Assembly: GCA_018398765.1 (NCBI GenBank)
Contig: JAHBMJ010001551.1
Coordinates: 1-29,331, forward strand
Length of the DNA: 29,331 nucleotides
Origin: Chromera velia
Taxonomy: Eukaryota > Sar > Chromeraceae
Reading direction: 5' to 3'
The notes under the pieces are model-generated. The model was not told where the DNA came from and ran no database searches. It saw only the letters and a program-made list of their open reading frames with translations. The translations under genes and the position numbers were made by a program. This document shows positions 1 through 12,340 of the stretch, one piece after another (the stretch's first letter is position 1; the number at the start of each line of letters is the position of its first letter).

Positions 1-3000
1 CAGTGCGCTTGCGAGCACGGGAGGATCCCCTGCAGTGTTGTCGAACCGCATCTCATACGCTTTCGGCCTGACGGGGCCTTCGATGACGATCGACACCGCC
101 TGCTCCTCCTCCCTGGTCGCCCTGCACGGGGCACAACAGGGGTTGCGAGGGGGCAGCTGTGATCTGGTGGTTGTGGGAGGCGTGAACCTGATGCTGAGCC
201 CTTTCGTGTTTATCAGCTTCTGCAAGGCGCGGATGCTGTCTCCGGGGGGGCGGTGCAAGACCTTCGACGCGAGCGCAGACGGGTACGCACGGGGTGAGGG
301 GGCCGGCGCTGTTGTGCTGCAGCGTGTGGCGGACGCGCGGGCGCAGAAGAAGGCTGTGTTTGCAGTTGTGCGGGGGGCGGCGGTGAACCACGTCGGGCGT
401 GCGGCGTCCCTCACGGCCCCGAACGGTCCCTCTCAGCAGGAGGTGATCCGTTGTGCTCTGAGTGACGGGGGCGTGGAGGCATCGGATGTGTGCTTTGTGG
501 AGGCACATGGGACGGGGACGGCGTTGGGTGACCCGATCGAGGTGGGAGCCCTGAAGGCTGTGTACGGGGAGGGGAGGGAAGCAGCGAACCCGCTGGTGGT
601 GGGTGCTCTGAAGACGAGCATTGGTCACCTGGAGGGTGCTGCGGGAATTGCGGGGTTCATCAAGCTCGTGCTCGTGCTGCAACACCGCAGTGCCCCTCCG
701 AACCTTCACCTGAAACAGCTGAACCCCCACCTGGACATCGAGGGCTTCCCTGTGGTGTTTCCGACAGAGGCTGTCGCTCTGGGAGGCATGGGGGGAGCCT
801 CAGGGACGTCGAGCTTGAGGCATCGGAAGCTGATTGGTGGAGTGTCGTCTTTCGGCTTCGGAGGTGCAAACGCGCATGTGGTGGTGGAGGAGGGAGATCG
901 ATCTGTAAGCGCCCCCAACCCGAGAGAAGGACCAGCACCCAAAAATTTGGAGAACCGGCAGGCCTGTAAGGTTGCGTTCGTCTTCACCGGGCAGGGATCT
1001 CAATTTGTGGGCATGTGCGGGGGCCTTTACGAACACGAGGAGGTCTTCCGGTCTGTGTTTGACCATTGTGAGAGCGTGTTGAAAGAGAAAGGGCTCTTGG
1101 ATGTGTCCCTGAGGGCGCTTCTGTTCCCCTCAACCGAGACTGATGAAAAGGCCGCAGCTGCACGGATCGACGAGACTCGGTTTGCGCAGGTTGCGCTGTT
1201 TGTGGTGGAGGTCTGTCTGTTGGAGCTCTGGCGGTCGAAGGGCGTGTGTCCCGATGTTGTCATGGGTCACAGCCTCGGAGAGTACGCGGCTGCAGTGGCG
1301 CGTGGGGTGATGACGTTGGAGGAGGGCCTGACCCTGGTTGTCCGTCGGGGGCAGGTGATGCAGGAGACTCCGGCGAGAGACGGGGTGATGGCGGCATGCA
1401 AGGTGAGCGAGAAGGAAGTCGTGAGAGCAGTGGAAGCTCTCCGAGAGACCAGCCGTCAGGCAGGTGCTGAAGTCTGCGAGTCAATAGACACCGTCACTGT
1501 CGCAGCTGTGAACGGTCCGAAGTCTGTTGTTGTCGCTGGTGCCCGTGGAGGTGTGGAGGCTGTGCTTTCACACTTAGGGCAGACGGGTCGGGCAAAGCTC
1601 CTGACGGTGTCTCATGCGTTTCATTCCCCGCTCATGCGGCCAGCAAGGAAAGCGTTTGCACCCGTGCTGTCTGAGATGAATCTGAGTGAGCCTTGCAACG
1701 GAATGCAGATGGTCTCAACGGTGACAGGAGCGCCTGTGCGTGTGGGTGAGGTTTCCTCTCCAGAGCACTGGCTCTCCCAGATTGAGCGGCCTGTCCGTTT
1801 TGCAGATGCCATGCGGGGTTGTGTGGAGGAGCTCGGCTGTTCCGTGATAGTGGAGGTCGGGCCCCAGCCCGTGCTGATCAACATGGGGAGATCCTGTGTG
1901 TCCTCTTCTCAGGAGGGTGTGACGTGGATTGCGTCCTGCCATCGGTCTGCAAAGGACAGCGAGACTTTCGGGAACGCTTTGAAGCAGGTGATGGAGAAGA
2001 AGGCCTCAGTCGCCGACTCTTCGACTGGCGACTGCGAGACGCTTGTCGCTGTGAAGTGGCAACACAGGGCCTTCCCCTTTGCACCCCTGTCGCACCCGTT
2101 GGTCGGCCGTCTCCGCGAAGAGGGAGAGGGAGGAAGGGTGTTCGAGACGGCGCTTCGGAGGGACGTGCACGAATTGATGGGCGACCATCGCGTGATGGGA
2201 AGGGTGGTTGTCCCTGCGGCAGCGTTCGTAGACATGATGGCTGCGTGTGTCTACGAGAGTCAGCAAAGGGAGTTGAATCGAGGAGACCAGAGACAGGGAG
2301 GAGGGTGGGACTGGTTCTCGGGGGCATCGGGTGGCGATAGAGAGCTTAACAAGGCCCCTGTCTGTCTCGAGAACATCCAAATCGAGCGTCCTCTGATTCT
2401 TCCGTCGTCCGAACGGTGTCAGAAGGATTCTCGGACTCTTGCCGTTTCTCTCAGCAAAGGGGGGGATCTGAGACTCTGTTCCCGTCGCGGCCTTCCCGCT
2501 GAGACCGGGACTGAGCCGATCCCTTTGGCCGGGGAAGACGCAGAGATTGAGGACTTGGGATGGGAAGTGCACGCCCGCTGCTCTTTCCAACTTGGAATTG
2601 AAAGTCCCCCACAAGGCGAGGGCCTTGGGACAAGTCACGCAGATCTCTCGGCTTTGCGCGCGGCCTTCACCAAGGAAGTGAAGGTCGATATGAAGACGGG
2701 CAAAAACAGCTGCGGTCAGCGGTTCCGCACAGTGGACCAGCTGTGGCGCTGTGACGAGACACCTGATGAGGTTCTTCTTCGTCTGCGCACACCCACGGGG
2801 AGTGCAGTGGAGGGAAAGGGAGAGAGAAAATCCCGTCCGTCCGACGTTGACAGCAGCTTTCGCTTGCACCCAGAATTTCTCGAGAGTGCTGTGCACTCTG
2901 CAGCTGTGGAGCTGCTGGAGAAGGGGAATGGCACCGTTGAGTCGATGGTGCCTGTTGCAATCGAGACGGCAGTCATCGGCAGTCTTGAGGGAGCAGAGGA

Positions 3001-6000
3001 GGCATGGGCACACGTCCATCTGATTAGGGAGTCGAGGGACTCAGCGAACTTCTGCGTGCGTCTGTTCGCACCCTCTGGGCGTGTCGTGGCGGATTTGCAG
3101 GGGGTCGAGCTGAGGCCGATTGACCTCTCTCGTCCTGCTTCCATTCCTCGGGAGCTTCTGTGGGAAGTAAAGTGGAGGGCTGTCGAGAGAGATGAAGTGC
3201 ACCTGGTTGACGCAGAGGCAGAGGGGGTGGAATCGGAAGCGCGTCTCTTCCTGGGCGCACCCGCAGAGGATGCAGACGAGATCGCACGTCTGCACCCATC
3301 ATCAAAGGTGTTGGCGTTCGGAGAGGTGCCCGAGGGTGCAAAGCTGGTCAAGCTCTTGAGCTCCCGAAAGTGGGCAGAGGTGCTCTTCCTCACCCCCCTT
3401 TGTGCAGTGGACGTGTGTCCGTCTGCAGACTTCGGGGCTGCGGTTGTGTGGGAAGGCACGCAGCTCCTCCAAGCAGTCTCCTCCCATGAGTGGCCGAAGG
3501 AGGCACCGAGGCCGTGTGTGCGCTTTGTGACTGCGGGCTGTCAGGGAGTCAACAACCGCGACGCAACCGCCCCTCCGGTCCACGCAGGTCTTCTGGGTCT
3601 TGCGCGTGCAGCTGCGATTGATCTGCAAACGAGCGGGGTGCAAGTGAGGTCCGCTGACCTCGACCTGTCGAAGGGGGCGACATCGGCTGAAGCTGTTGCA
3701 GAGCTTGTCAGTCTGAGCAGCTATTTTTCGCAGACTTTGCGAACAGAAGCGGAGGTGGCTGTGAGACACGGTCAACTGTTGGTTCCACGGCTGGTGAGGA
3801 GCGCCGTTGTATGCAGAGGTGCGGCTGAATTGCAGGTAAAGGAGCGTGGAGAGATGTGGGACGTGAGGGTCAGTCCGCAGGCAATCTCGGAGGTGAGACA
3901 GGGGAATGTCGACCCCGATCTTGTAGAGGTTCGAGTTCGAGCGGTGGGCCTGAGCGTGAGTGATGCCCTGGACGTGATGCGATTGGACTCTCCAGAGACT
4001 GGTTGGTGGCTGTATTTTTGTTCATCGCTTTGTCTAACAATGTGTCTTGTCTTTTCTTTCGTTCCATGCTGTTTTTCGTTCTTTCTCCCTTCCTTCTCGT
4101 TTGTTTTTGTTTTTTCTTCTTTCTCCTTTTCTTCCATTTCTCTCTTCGTTTCTCGTGTTTTTTCTTTTTCAGGCTTTCCTGGATTTCTTCAGTTTTTTGG
4201 CTCGTTCATATGGCCTGAAAGGCTTGAGATCGTTCTCCGCATTTTGTCCTGTTCTTCCGTATTAACTTCCATCTATGTGTCCCTAGAAAGTGACTCATGT
4301 TCATTCTGCCCTTTTTCTTGACAGCTTCTCCAGGCATCAGCTTTGCTGGCACCGTCACACGGGTTGGACCTGGTGTGTCCCGCGTCACGGTGGGTGATGA
4401 CGTGAATGGAGTTGCGCTCGGGTGCCTGAAGACATTCGCGGTGACCAAAGAGCATCTGGTGTCGAAGAAGCCCCGTGGCCTGACATTCGAGCAGGCGTCG
4501 GCGCTGCCAGTAGTGGCGTCGACGGTGGAGTACGCCCTCCGTGACCTGGCGAAGGTGAAGAAGGGCGACCGAGTCCTGATTCATGCGGCGGCGGGGGGCG
4601 TGGGACTGACGGCGGTCCATTTCTGCCAGAGTGTGGGGGCGGTCGTGTACGCGACGGTTGGGAGCAGCGAGAAGGCCGATTTTGTGAAGAGGCGGGGGGT
4701 CGAGTTCGTGAGCTCCTCCCGCGACCCTCCGAGGTTCGAGTCCGAGATGGGCTCTTTCCTCCAAGGTGCGAAGCTGGACGTGGTTCTGAATTCGCTCAGC
4801 GGTGAGTTCATTGACGCGTCTGTGCGGCTGCTGGGGAAGGGGGGGCGGTTCATGGAGATCGGAAAGCGCGAGATCTGGAGTCACGAGAAGATGGCAGAGA
4901 GGCGGCCGGACGTGCAGTACGAGACGATTGCGATCGACTCGAAGATGCAGGAGTCACCGGAGTGGTTCGCCGGGATGCTCGACCGTATCAAGCAGCAGGT
5001 TGAGAGGGGACAGCTGCCGGTGTTGCCGGTGGCGGTGTTCGACGTGAGATCGTCGGACCCGGAGAGGGACGGTGTGGCGGCGTTCCGGCTCCTTCGGGAG
5101 GAGTCTCAGATCGGAAATGTGGTCGTCTCCTTCCCCAGTTGTGTCGAGGAGCAGGGGCTGACACCCAGAGAGGGTACAGGAGACGCATGCAGATGCACGT
5201 ACATCGTGACGGGAGGACTGGGGGGTCTAGCGCTGCTCATTGCCAATTGGCTTGTGGATGAGGGCGTGAAGCGCATCGTGTTGGTGTCCCGTCGGACCTC
5301 CCCGAGTGCTGAGACAACCCAGCGTCCCGAGATGGTCCGGTTGCATCGTGCGTCGACTGAGGGGACTGTGGATCTGGACATCCGGTCATGCGACGTTGCA
5401 AATTTCGAGCAGTGCGAGAGCCTCTTGCGTGACATTGCCGAGAAGGGCACTGCCCGGATCGGCATCATACACGCTGTGGGAGTGTTGGCGGATGCACAGG
5501 TGAAGGACCAGACGGAGGAGAGCGTCCGCCGTGTGTTTGCCCCGAAGGTGAGCAAGGCGATGCTCAAATTGTAAAGGGCGATGCCTTTTGACACTTGTAT
5601 GTGTTCTGTCTGAACAAGGGCAGAGTGGATGCTCTGCGAGACAAGAGAGGACCCTTCTTGCTTTGATGTTTGTGTGTGCGGTGTCTAAGCATGAGCTTGC
5701 TGGGAATGAGTTTCTCTGGTGGCTATCTGCGCTGCTCTGAGGTAGCCATAATGTGACCAGGTTGAAGTGTCTACGTCTGGCATTTTTGCTTACACTTTGA
5801 CAGACTCCTGCTGTGGTTGAGGACTTGAAATACTATTTTTGTGCCTTTGACTTTGCTTCTATTGCTGCTCCTGCTGCTGTCGTTGCTGCTACTTTTGCTT
5901 TTCTGGTGCAGGTGGGAGGTGCGTGGAACCTCCACAGAGCGCTGCATCGGCTGGGGCTGGAGGAGAGGGTGGAGACGTTTGTGCTGTTCTCTTCTGTGGC

Positions 6001-7246
6001 GTCGCTGCTGGGTAACTTCGGGCAGTCGAACTACGCCGCCGCGAATGCCGCTCTGGACGCTCTGGCGCAGTTCCGAGTCCGTCAGGGCCTGCGCGCTGTG
6101 AGCATCCAGTGGGGCCCCTGGGAGGAGCAGGGTATGGCTGCGCACCTCCGCGAGAGCATTCGGCTCGGGGGCCTGTTGAGCATCAGCAATGACGTGGGTC
6201 TCCGAGTGCTGGGAGATGCCATGCGGCTCTGCTTGCAAGGTGGGCGCGTGGAGGACTCCTCTGATACGGGAGGGTTGCCTGTGGCTGTTGTGGTTTGTCA
6301 GCAGCTGAGGTGGAAGACTTTCATGCACAGATACGATGAGGTTCCTCCTTTCTTCGAGGAAGTATACAAAAATCAGGAATCCAACTTTGGCGTGTCTGCC
6401 GAGGTGATGCAGATGGTGCGGTCAATGACGCCAGATCAAGTGAAGGAATACGTCTCTTCGGTCGCTGCAGAGACAGCCACTAGGGCTCTGGGGAGGTCGG
6501 CTTCCGATCTGCCTCTCCTTGACTCCCCACTGCAAGAGCTGGGCATCGACTCCCTCGGTGCGGTGGAGTTCCGCAACGAACTTCAGGCGAAGCTGGGCGT
6601 GCGTCTGCCCGCGACCGTGCTGTTCGACTACCCGACGCTGAATGGCATCATCACCTTCGTGGCAAGGCAGCTGGTGTCTGTAGACACAAACGGCCGTCGA
6701 ACCGAGGCGTCTCCGTCCTCTAGCACTAATCAGGAAGGGGTTCCTTCCAACGGAGCAGTTGTGCCTGCAGAGAGAGGTGATCCTAGCGGGCGGGTGGAGC
6801 ACAAGCTGCCCATCAATGCCCAGCTGGAGCTCGGCCTCGGGTGGCGTCGGTATCTCCCTGCGTGGATCGTCAACACAGTGAGCCCCCATATGCACAGGTC
6901 AGTGAAGTGGTTAGAATGTGGAAGTCAGTCGAGGACTGCAGGAATATCAGCGAGTCTTTTGCATAGTGCAGGTTAGTAATGTGGGGGCAGTCAAGTTAAA
7001 GAGAAGAAAAACTGCAACAGAGCAAAGAAGGAGAGAGGATCGAAATATTGCTACGATTCTTGTCGTGTGTTCTGTTCGCCATACGTGCACTGCGCATCCC
7101 TTTGGTCCACTCGTGTTTTGTCTGAGTGCTTTGCTGTCCCTCGTTACACCCTCTCGGTCTTCCTTGCTTGCTGATAGGGAGTCTTCTGTCCACTGGCAAA
7201 AGCTGTGACTGGGTGCGTGTGTATGTGTGTATGTGCGCGCGTGTGT

Positions 7247-7288
<42 letters not shown>

Positions 7289-8878
7289 GTCCTACTTTCA
7301 CTCCATTCTGGAGTGTTACCTGATCTTCTTCTCTCCCGTCGATCCCGTGCTGCTCCGCATGGTGATTCGACAGATGAGCCGACAGCACCCGCTGATTCGC
7401 TCTCGGCTCAAAAAACTTCCTGGCAAGAGGACCACTCGGCCATGGTGCGCACACATTCCTTTGGACGTCGAAGCGGAGGCAGACGAGCTCCCACTGATCT
7501 CTGTTGTCGAGACGTCCAAAGAGTTCGAGAACTCCGTGCGAGTGAGCCAGAGGAAGACGATCAGCCGTGCAGATCACCAGCTCTGTGCCATCGCGTTGAT
7601 CAAAGAGACCAACCAGGTCTACATCAACTGTCACCACGCGATCGCAGACGCCACCACTCTCACGCTGATTGCCCGTGCGATCGCAGTGGGATACGACGCA
7701 GCTTCGAAGGACAAGATGGCTTCGGAAACGGAGCTAGCCGAATTGGAGGAGCACGCGTTCATGCCTGCTTTTGTCGAGTGGCAGGAGTGCATCAAGCCCG
7801 AGAGACTTCCAACACCGAGGGAGGTTCAGAAGGGAAAGATGCACTTTGGTCTGAGGCCCGACAGGGGCCTTGGGGGGTTGATTCCGGTCTTCTCTGTGCG
7901 GAAGTACGAGGTGTTCGGGCCTGTGTACGTCGGAGAGCTTCCAGTGAGGCTGTCCCTGCGTATGCTCATGGTGGCTGTCTGGCTCAAGACAATGGGTGAG
8001 CAGACGGGTCACTATGAGATGACTGTAGACGAGATTGTGGATCCTCGGTTCACCGACTGGCTGCCGTCAAAGTTTCGCAATACGTGGGGCTCCCTTGCGA
8101 CGATTGTCCAGGTGGGTTTTTCTTTTCGTCTTTGCTTGAGTGCATACGTGCCCTTGGCGAGTGTGATTGATTTTTCTGGACGGATTCAACGATCTGGAAT
8201 GGGTGTCTGTATGTTTGTGTGTACATTCAGAGTCTCTCACTCTCTGTCTCTGTACACTCACAGCGTGTGGGTCTCCGAATAATGATTTTTACTCCTGCCT
8301 CAAGCAACTGTACTGCCCAAATAGAGGTAAAAGCCCTAGTAAAAACAAATGTTGAGGGATTGCATGTGTGGTCGAAGAACGGAGCAACCGAAGTCTGAAT
8401 TCTTTCGTACCTGCTTCGCGTGATCTCTGTATCATTGCAGTGGAAACTGGAGTACAACAAAAAGCTCTCCGTGGTGGAGAACGCGCTGCAGCTGAACGAC
8501 AGCTTCCGAGCTCAAATGGCACAGTCGCCTGTATGGCTGAAGGCCTTCGGGTGGACAACAGGAAAGATCCAGAGGTCGAGTGGGTGGGCATTCAACTTCA
8601 TCGGCATGCCCGATCTGACTGAGTCCGGTGCCTCCATACATCCTCGACCACCGCCTTCAAAAAGCCCATGGCACCAGCGTGAGAGGTCTCTGGAGCTTCT
8701 GGTGGGAGTGACGCCGCCACACATGGGCGGTCAGGTCTCCTTCTGCATTCAGTTCGACTCCTTCAACTTCAGCCGAAAGAAGGTTCACGACTTCGGAAGT
8801 GAAATGCTGAAGCAACTGAGCCTCTCCTCTGCCGCGATCGCGGGGAAGGCGCAGGACTCAACCTCGGCACCTGCATAA
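1..8878 (+). CDS. Type I reducing polyketide synthase, 5'-partial, with a C-terminal acyltransferase-like domain
   Basis: Multidomain megasynthase elongating a malonyl-derived chain with full beta-carbon reduction. My exon model is <1-4001, 4325-5547, 5912-6897, 7289-8111 and 8441-8878; all junctions are GT-AG and phase-consistent (phases 1, 0, 2, 0), giving about 2489 residues in the window. The frame is open from base 2, inside KS. Domains by window residue: KS 1-296 (DTACSSS, Cys codon at 101; HGTGT His at 506; GHLEG His at 626); AT 322-645 (GHSLGEY, Ser at 1271; HAFH, the malonyl-type signature); DH 698-1040 (HxxxGxxxxP with His at 2186; the second-half acid is Glu at 2882 instead of the usual Asp); structural linker 1045-1280; ER 1280-1590 (AAAGGVG NADPH loop); KR 1622-1840 (TGGLGG; Tyr at 6032); ACP with Ser at 6551 (GIDSLG); then an HHxxxD domain. 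Reactions follow family knowledge; the product is unknown. The protein starts upstream of the window, where further modules may lie. All other catalytic residues I can see are present, so it is probably functional. Confidence 0.95.
6805..8860 (+). other. C-terminal condensation/PapA/wax-synthase-like acyltransferase domain of the PKS
   Basis: About 420 residues follow the ACP after a Ser/Pro/Gly-rich linker (about 6680-6800). The domain spans introns 6898-7288 and 8112-8440. The core motif is CHHAIADATT, with the HHxxxD histidines at 7632-7637 and Asp at 7647. This is the active-site signature of the CoA-dependent acyltransferase/condensation fold (NRPS C domains, PapA5, bacterial WS/DGAT). 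The last position is Ala rather than the usual Gly (HHxxxDG). A later stretch near 8074 (FRNTWGSLATIV) fits the position of the conserved strand after the hinge in that fold, although I cannot align it. Members transfer an acyl group to an alcohol or amine, so here it may release the ACP-bound chain as an ester or amide. The acceptor cannot be told from sequence. Confidence 0.75.
7212..7285 (+). repeat. (GT)n microsatellite ending at a PKS splice acceptor
   Basis: An interrupted GT run fills the last 75 bases of PKS intron 3 (6898-7288) and ends directly in the acceptor GTGCAG. The usual pyrimidine tract is replaced by alternating GT. Confidence 0.95.
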
Positions 8879-8910
8879 AGTCTGGACTCGCTTTTGTCCA
8901 TCCGCCTTCA

Positions 8911-8966
8911 GCTGACTGACTGACTGACTGTCTGTCTTTCTGGCTGACTCACTCTCTGACTGACTT
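8911..8966 (+). repeat. CTGA/CTGT tetranucleotide repeat after the PKS stop
   Basis: Repeated CTGA units grading into CTGT and CTCA begin about 30 bases after the PKS stop codon. The same tetranucleotide, read on the other strand as GTCA, recurs at splice donors elsewhere in the window. Confidence 0.85.
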
Positions 8967-10035
8967 ACTTCTGCAACCTGGAGACTTGTGTGTGGCATCG
9001 AAGGGCAAAGTCTCCCTTCGAGCTAAAAGGCCTGTGACTGTTTCGTACAGCCGTCTTGCACATTTGACTTGGCATCTTGCAGAGCAGTCTTCTCTCAGCA
9101 TTCCCTCTTCTGTACCTTCTATTTCCCCGTCTCCATCTCTCGTTTCCTCTATCTATTTGAATGCAAGCACGCACGTCTGGCTGGCATCTGTAGTCTCCCT
9201 CGGAGTCACTGACCGACTGGTTCAGTCTCTCTCTTTCTCTCTCTCTGCTAAACATTTTCTTCCTTCCCCCACCGTACCCTGTCGTTTTTTTCCATGAAGT
9301 CGAGCAGTTCTTTTTCTGGAGAAGTGTTCTCCTCTGCTGAAAGGAAATTGTACTATTGCGCCCTTGATGCATGTGCAGTATGCAAATAAGATCATTCAGC
9401 CGAACAAGGAGAGAAGGGAAGGTAGTGGTTCTAATGCAATGAGACGCGTTGAAAGAATCAGCGTAATCGACCGAATGAGAGCGAGAAGAGTGTACTTGCG
9501 TCAGACGGAGCGCCTTCCAATTCTACCGGCGCAGAAAGAGATTAGCTTTTAAGGAGGTCGAGGAGAATTGTTGGTTAGGTGGCGGGGTCGGTCGGGGTAC
9601 GTATGGAGGGATAGGGAAGTGAACGCGCCAAGCGATCACAAAGTGTCGGAAAATTGTGGAATTTTGAATTGACTTTTTGCTTTGGTCGCATCATCCAGTC
9701 GGCGAGCGAGTGTCTACTGTACAGTGTGGCTGTTCTTGAGAGGGAAGACGGGCATACTTGGAGAGAGTGAGTGAAGTTTGACATGTGAAGTCGAGGCATC
9801 CAGTCCGTGTGTGGGCGCTGTGAGGTCACGGTAAGTTTGTGCACAGCGACTGGTGGGATGGATCACTGAGGAGCCACTGTCCTTCGAACTGTCTCTTTCT
9901 GTCAACAAAAGGGAAGTACATCACTGTGGCTTCATGGTCTTGTCCCCTCTTGTTTTGTTTTGCAACTTCGGTCAGCCCAGTTGCATCTGATTCCTTCCAC
10001 TAAATCTCTACGCTGCTGCTGTGTGTTTGCATAAA

Positions 10036-10312
10036 ACCAAAAGGGTCAAATCTTCATGCGCACGTGCATCGAAGGTGATTGCTTGATGTATTTGTACTGC
10101 ATGCTTCATTCGTCGTTCTTGAATGAGAATGAGTGAAAGAATGTCAATGAGTGGGATTCGTAAACCGCATGGCCACGTACTGTGGCCGTCGGCAATTACC
10201 GGCAGTCTGTGCCTGTTTGATCCATTTGATCAGCAAGCGAATGCGTGTAAGTGACACTGTGATGTAGCACCAAAAGGGTCGAGCCTTCGTACATGCTACG
10301 TGCATCGGAGGT
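10036..10312 (+). repeat. Two direct copies of a short dispersed repeat
   Basis: Copy one (10036-10076) and copy two (10267-10312) share ACCAAAAGGGTC followed by a diverged CTTC-rich stretch and then ACGTGCATCG(A/G)AGGT. A third copy lies inverted at 12311-12340. No terminal structure or coding sequence was recognised. Confidence 0.6.
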
Positions 10313-10954
10313 TCTTGTTTCATATTCATTCGCAGTCGTACTCTATCATTCTACGTTTCTTTTCGCATGCTTGAGGAAGAAGTTCATGTGCGCATGGGCG
10401 ATGACCCCATGCACTGTTTTGAGTTCGCATCGCTCCCTGATTCCAAATCCACCTAGCTGCGTGTGATTCGATGAATCGCCAGCCATGTGTAATTTCGTTG
10501 AAAATCCGAATCGTTTTCCCGTAAAAGTACATCGAAGTGATCCATTCCATCCATGTGCATGGTCAAAATTGCCGGTTCAGCGCAAGATTGTGCTCTTCTT
10601 GCCATACAGACAAACTCGTTTGACTTGTAGCACTTTCGATATCAAGATGCGCTCCCTTCCGACTGGAGTTTTTGAGGCAGTTTTTGACGTACCGCATGTA
10701 TACATGAGTGATAGTCATTTAATAGTCACACGGTCCTGTAAGCTAGCTTGAAGGCCTGCAAAGCTGGCTTAGCCTGGCTACAGAGTGGATAAAATAAAAG
10801 CTGTCAAGAAATGTACTAGCATATTTGTGATCGATGATCGTTGATGACTCTTGCTTGTAGGATCATTGTTATAAAATCTTTGCTAAAATGTTTCTGTTTA
10901 GGTGTTAGTTGGGGTATTTATGGATTGTTTTAAAAATTGTATAATAGTCAATTA

Positions 10955-11011
10955 ATGAATCAATCAATCAATCGTAATGAATCAATCAATCATAATCAAT
11001 CAATCATTAAA
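10955..11011 (+). repeat. Imperfect (AATC)n microsatellite
   Basis: Tandem AATC/ATCA units with small interruptions sit at the left side of the AT-rich island. Confidence 0.9.
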
Positions 11012-11188
11012 TCAATTTAACATAAAAAAATTTATAATGTTTACCTTTATATAAACCACTGCAGTACTATGCCTAGTATTATGCAAACCTGGATCTAGAC
11101 CTGGATGCAGAGATATCTATTAAATACCTCGTTAAATACTTTTTAAAATTTAATGAATGCTTCCACGAAGGCTGTATAGTAATTAAAT

Positions 11189-11829
11189 CAGAATATGGTA
11201 AAATCTGCCTTTTTTTAGCTATTACCACTACCATTAAAACACTACTACCGTATAATCATAAAATTGGTAACCGGGCAGCCTAGCGGCCGCCTAGTAACCG
11301 TCCTACTATCGGTACTCCTAACCGTACTGTGTATTACACAGTATGGTTAGGAGTTACTACCGGCCCTTTTGAGCTAGTAGCGGGTTACTGCCAGTTTAGT
11401 AACCATGAGATGATAACCAGCAGACTTGAAGGCATATACCACTACCATGGTAGTTCAAGGAAAACCTCCAGTAAAAACAGTTGTTAGACGTATTTTAAAG
11501 TCTGACCACTTAATTCATTAGCAGTTTAAAGCCCTAAAATGATTATATTCAAATAATATATGCTATACATAATGATATACTAGTTAGAGTTCAGTCATAA
11601 AATAATGAACATTAAATTTTACTAGAATGAATTTTTAATGAATACTACAAATATGATTTTTACTAGTCTAAAATTGGTTTTGTAGGTTAAGTTTGACTCA
11701 GAATGTAGCAAAATCTGCCTTTTTTTAGCTACTACCACTACCATTGGAACACTACTACCATAACCACAAAATTGGTAACCGGGCGCGCCTAATAACCGTC
11801 CTACTATCGTTACTCCTAACCGTACTGTA
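11189..11829 (+). repeat. Pair of direct repeats of about 140 bp
   Basis: Copy one spans about 11189-11330 and copy two about 11699-11829. They share AAAATCTGCCTTTTTTTAGC, then ACCACTACCATT, AATTGGTAACCGGGC, AACCGTCCTACTATCG and TACTCCTAACCGTACTGT, with scattered substitutions and a small length difference. The surrounding DNA is AT-rich and non-coding. The copies resemble duplicated parts of a non-autonomous element, but no family could be assigned. Confidence 0.8.
11314..11354 (+). repeat. Hairpin-forming inverted repeat with 20-bp arms
   Basis: Arms 11314-11333 and 11335-11354 are reverse complements except for one pair that would be G:T in RNA, with a single base between them. The left arm overlaps the end of the first direct-repeat copy. 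The second copy at 11699-11829 lacks the right arm. Confidence 0.9.
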
Positions 11830-12310
11830 TAATAAATTGGTACCCTAATCTAGGTTTTTTCCAAATTAAAGTTATATCAGATTAAGTCAGGTTAAAAACT
11901 ATCTAATTGGAAACCCGGGGCATGCCGCCTTTGAATAATACTGTGAATCGTTGTGAAAATCAAGAATTGTCTTTCATTCCAAGAATCCAAGTACGTATAT
12001 CTGATCCGCATCGATTCTAAGAGACGTAGGGCAGGCGCTGAGCCATGAGAAGTGCTTTGCCGCCCACTGGCATAGAGAATGTGAGTTCACACACCACCCC
12101 TCTCTGATGTACTCTGACATTGGTTTGACGAATTAATGCTTCTTCGCACTCGCCTTCATTCATCACCTGAAGACATCCTCGATCACACGCACGCATCGAT
12201 GCAAATTCATCATGATGTTCGGCTTCAAGTCCACAATGACAAAAGAAGGAACGCCAACATGTAAAGCGATACGCTTTGGCCCATGAGTTCATACATCGGC
12301 ATACAAGAAC

Positions 12311-12340
12311 GCATGAAAGGTTGACCCGTTTGGTTGAAAG
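12311..12340 (-). repeat. Inverted third copy of the ACCAAA-GGGTC dispersed repeat
   Basis: The minus strand reads ACCAAACGGGTCAACC then TTTCATGC, matching the copies at 10036 and 10267. With the copy at 10036 it brackets about 2.3 kb in inverted orientation, which could be element ends or chance spacing. Confidence 0.5.

Noticed and set aside
53-3019. Long minus-strand open frames opposite the PKS (for example 53-730 and 2006-3019)
   Set aside because: They lie antisense to strongly conserved PKS domains and lack any domain signature; they are shadows of GC-biased coding DNA.
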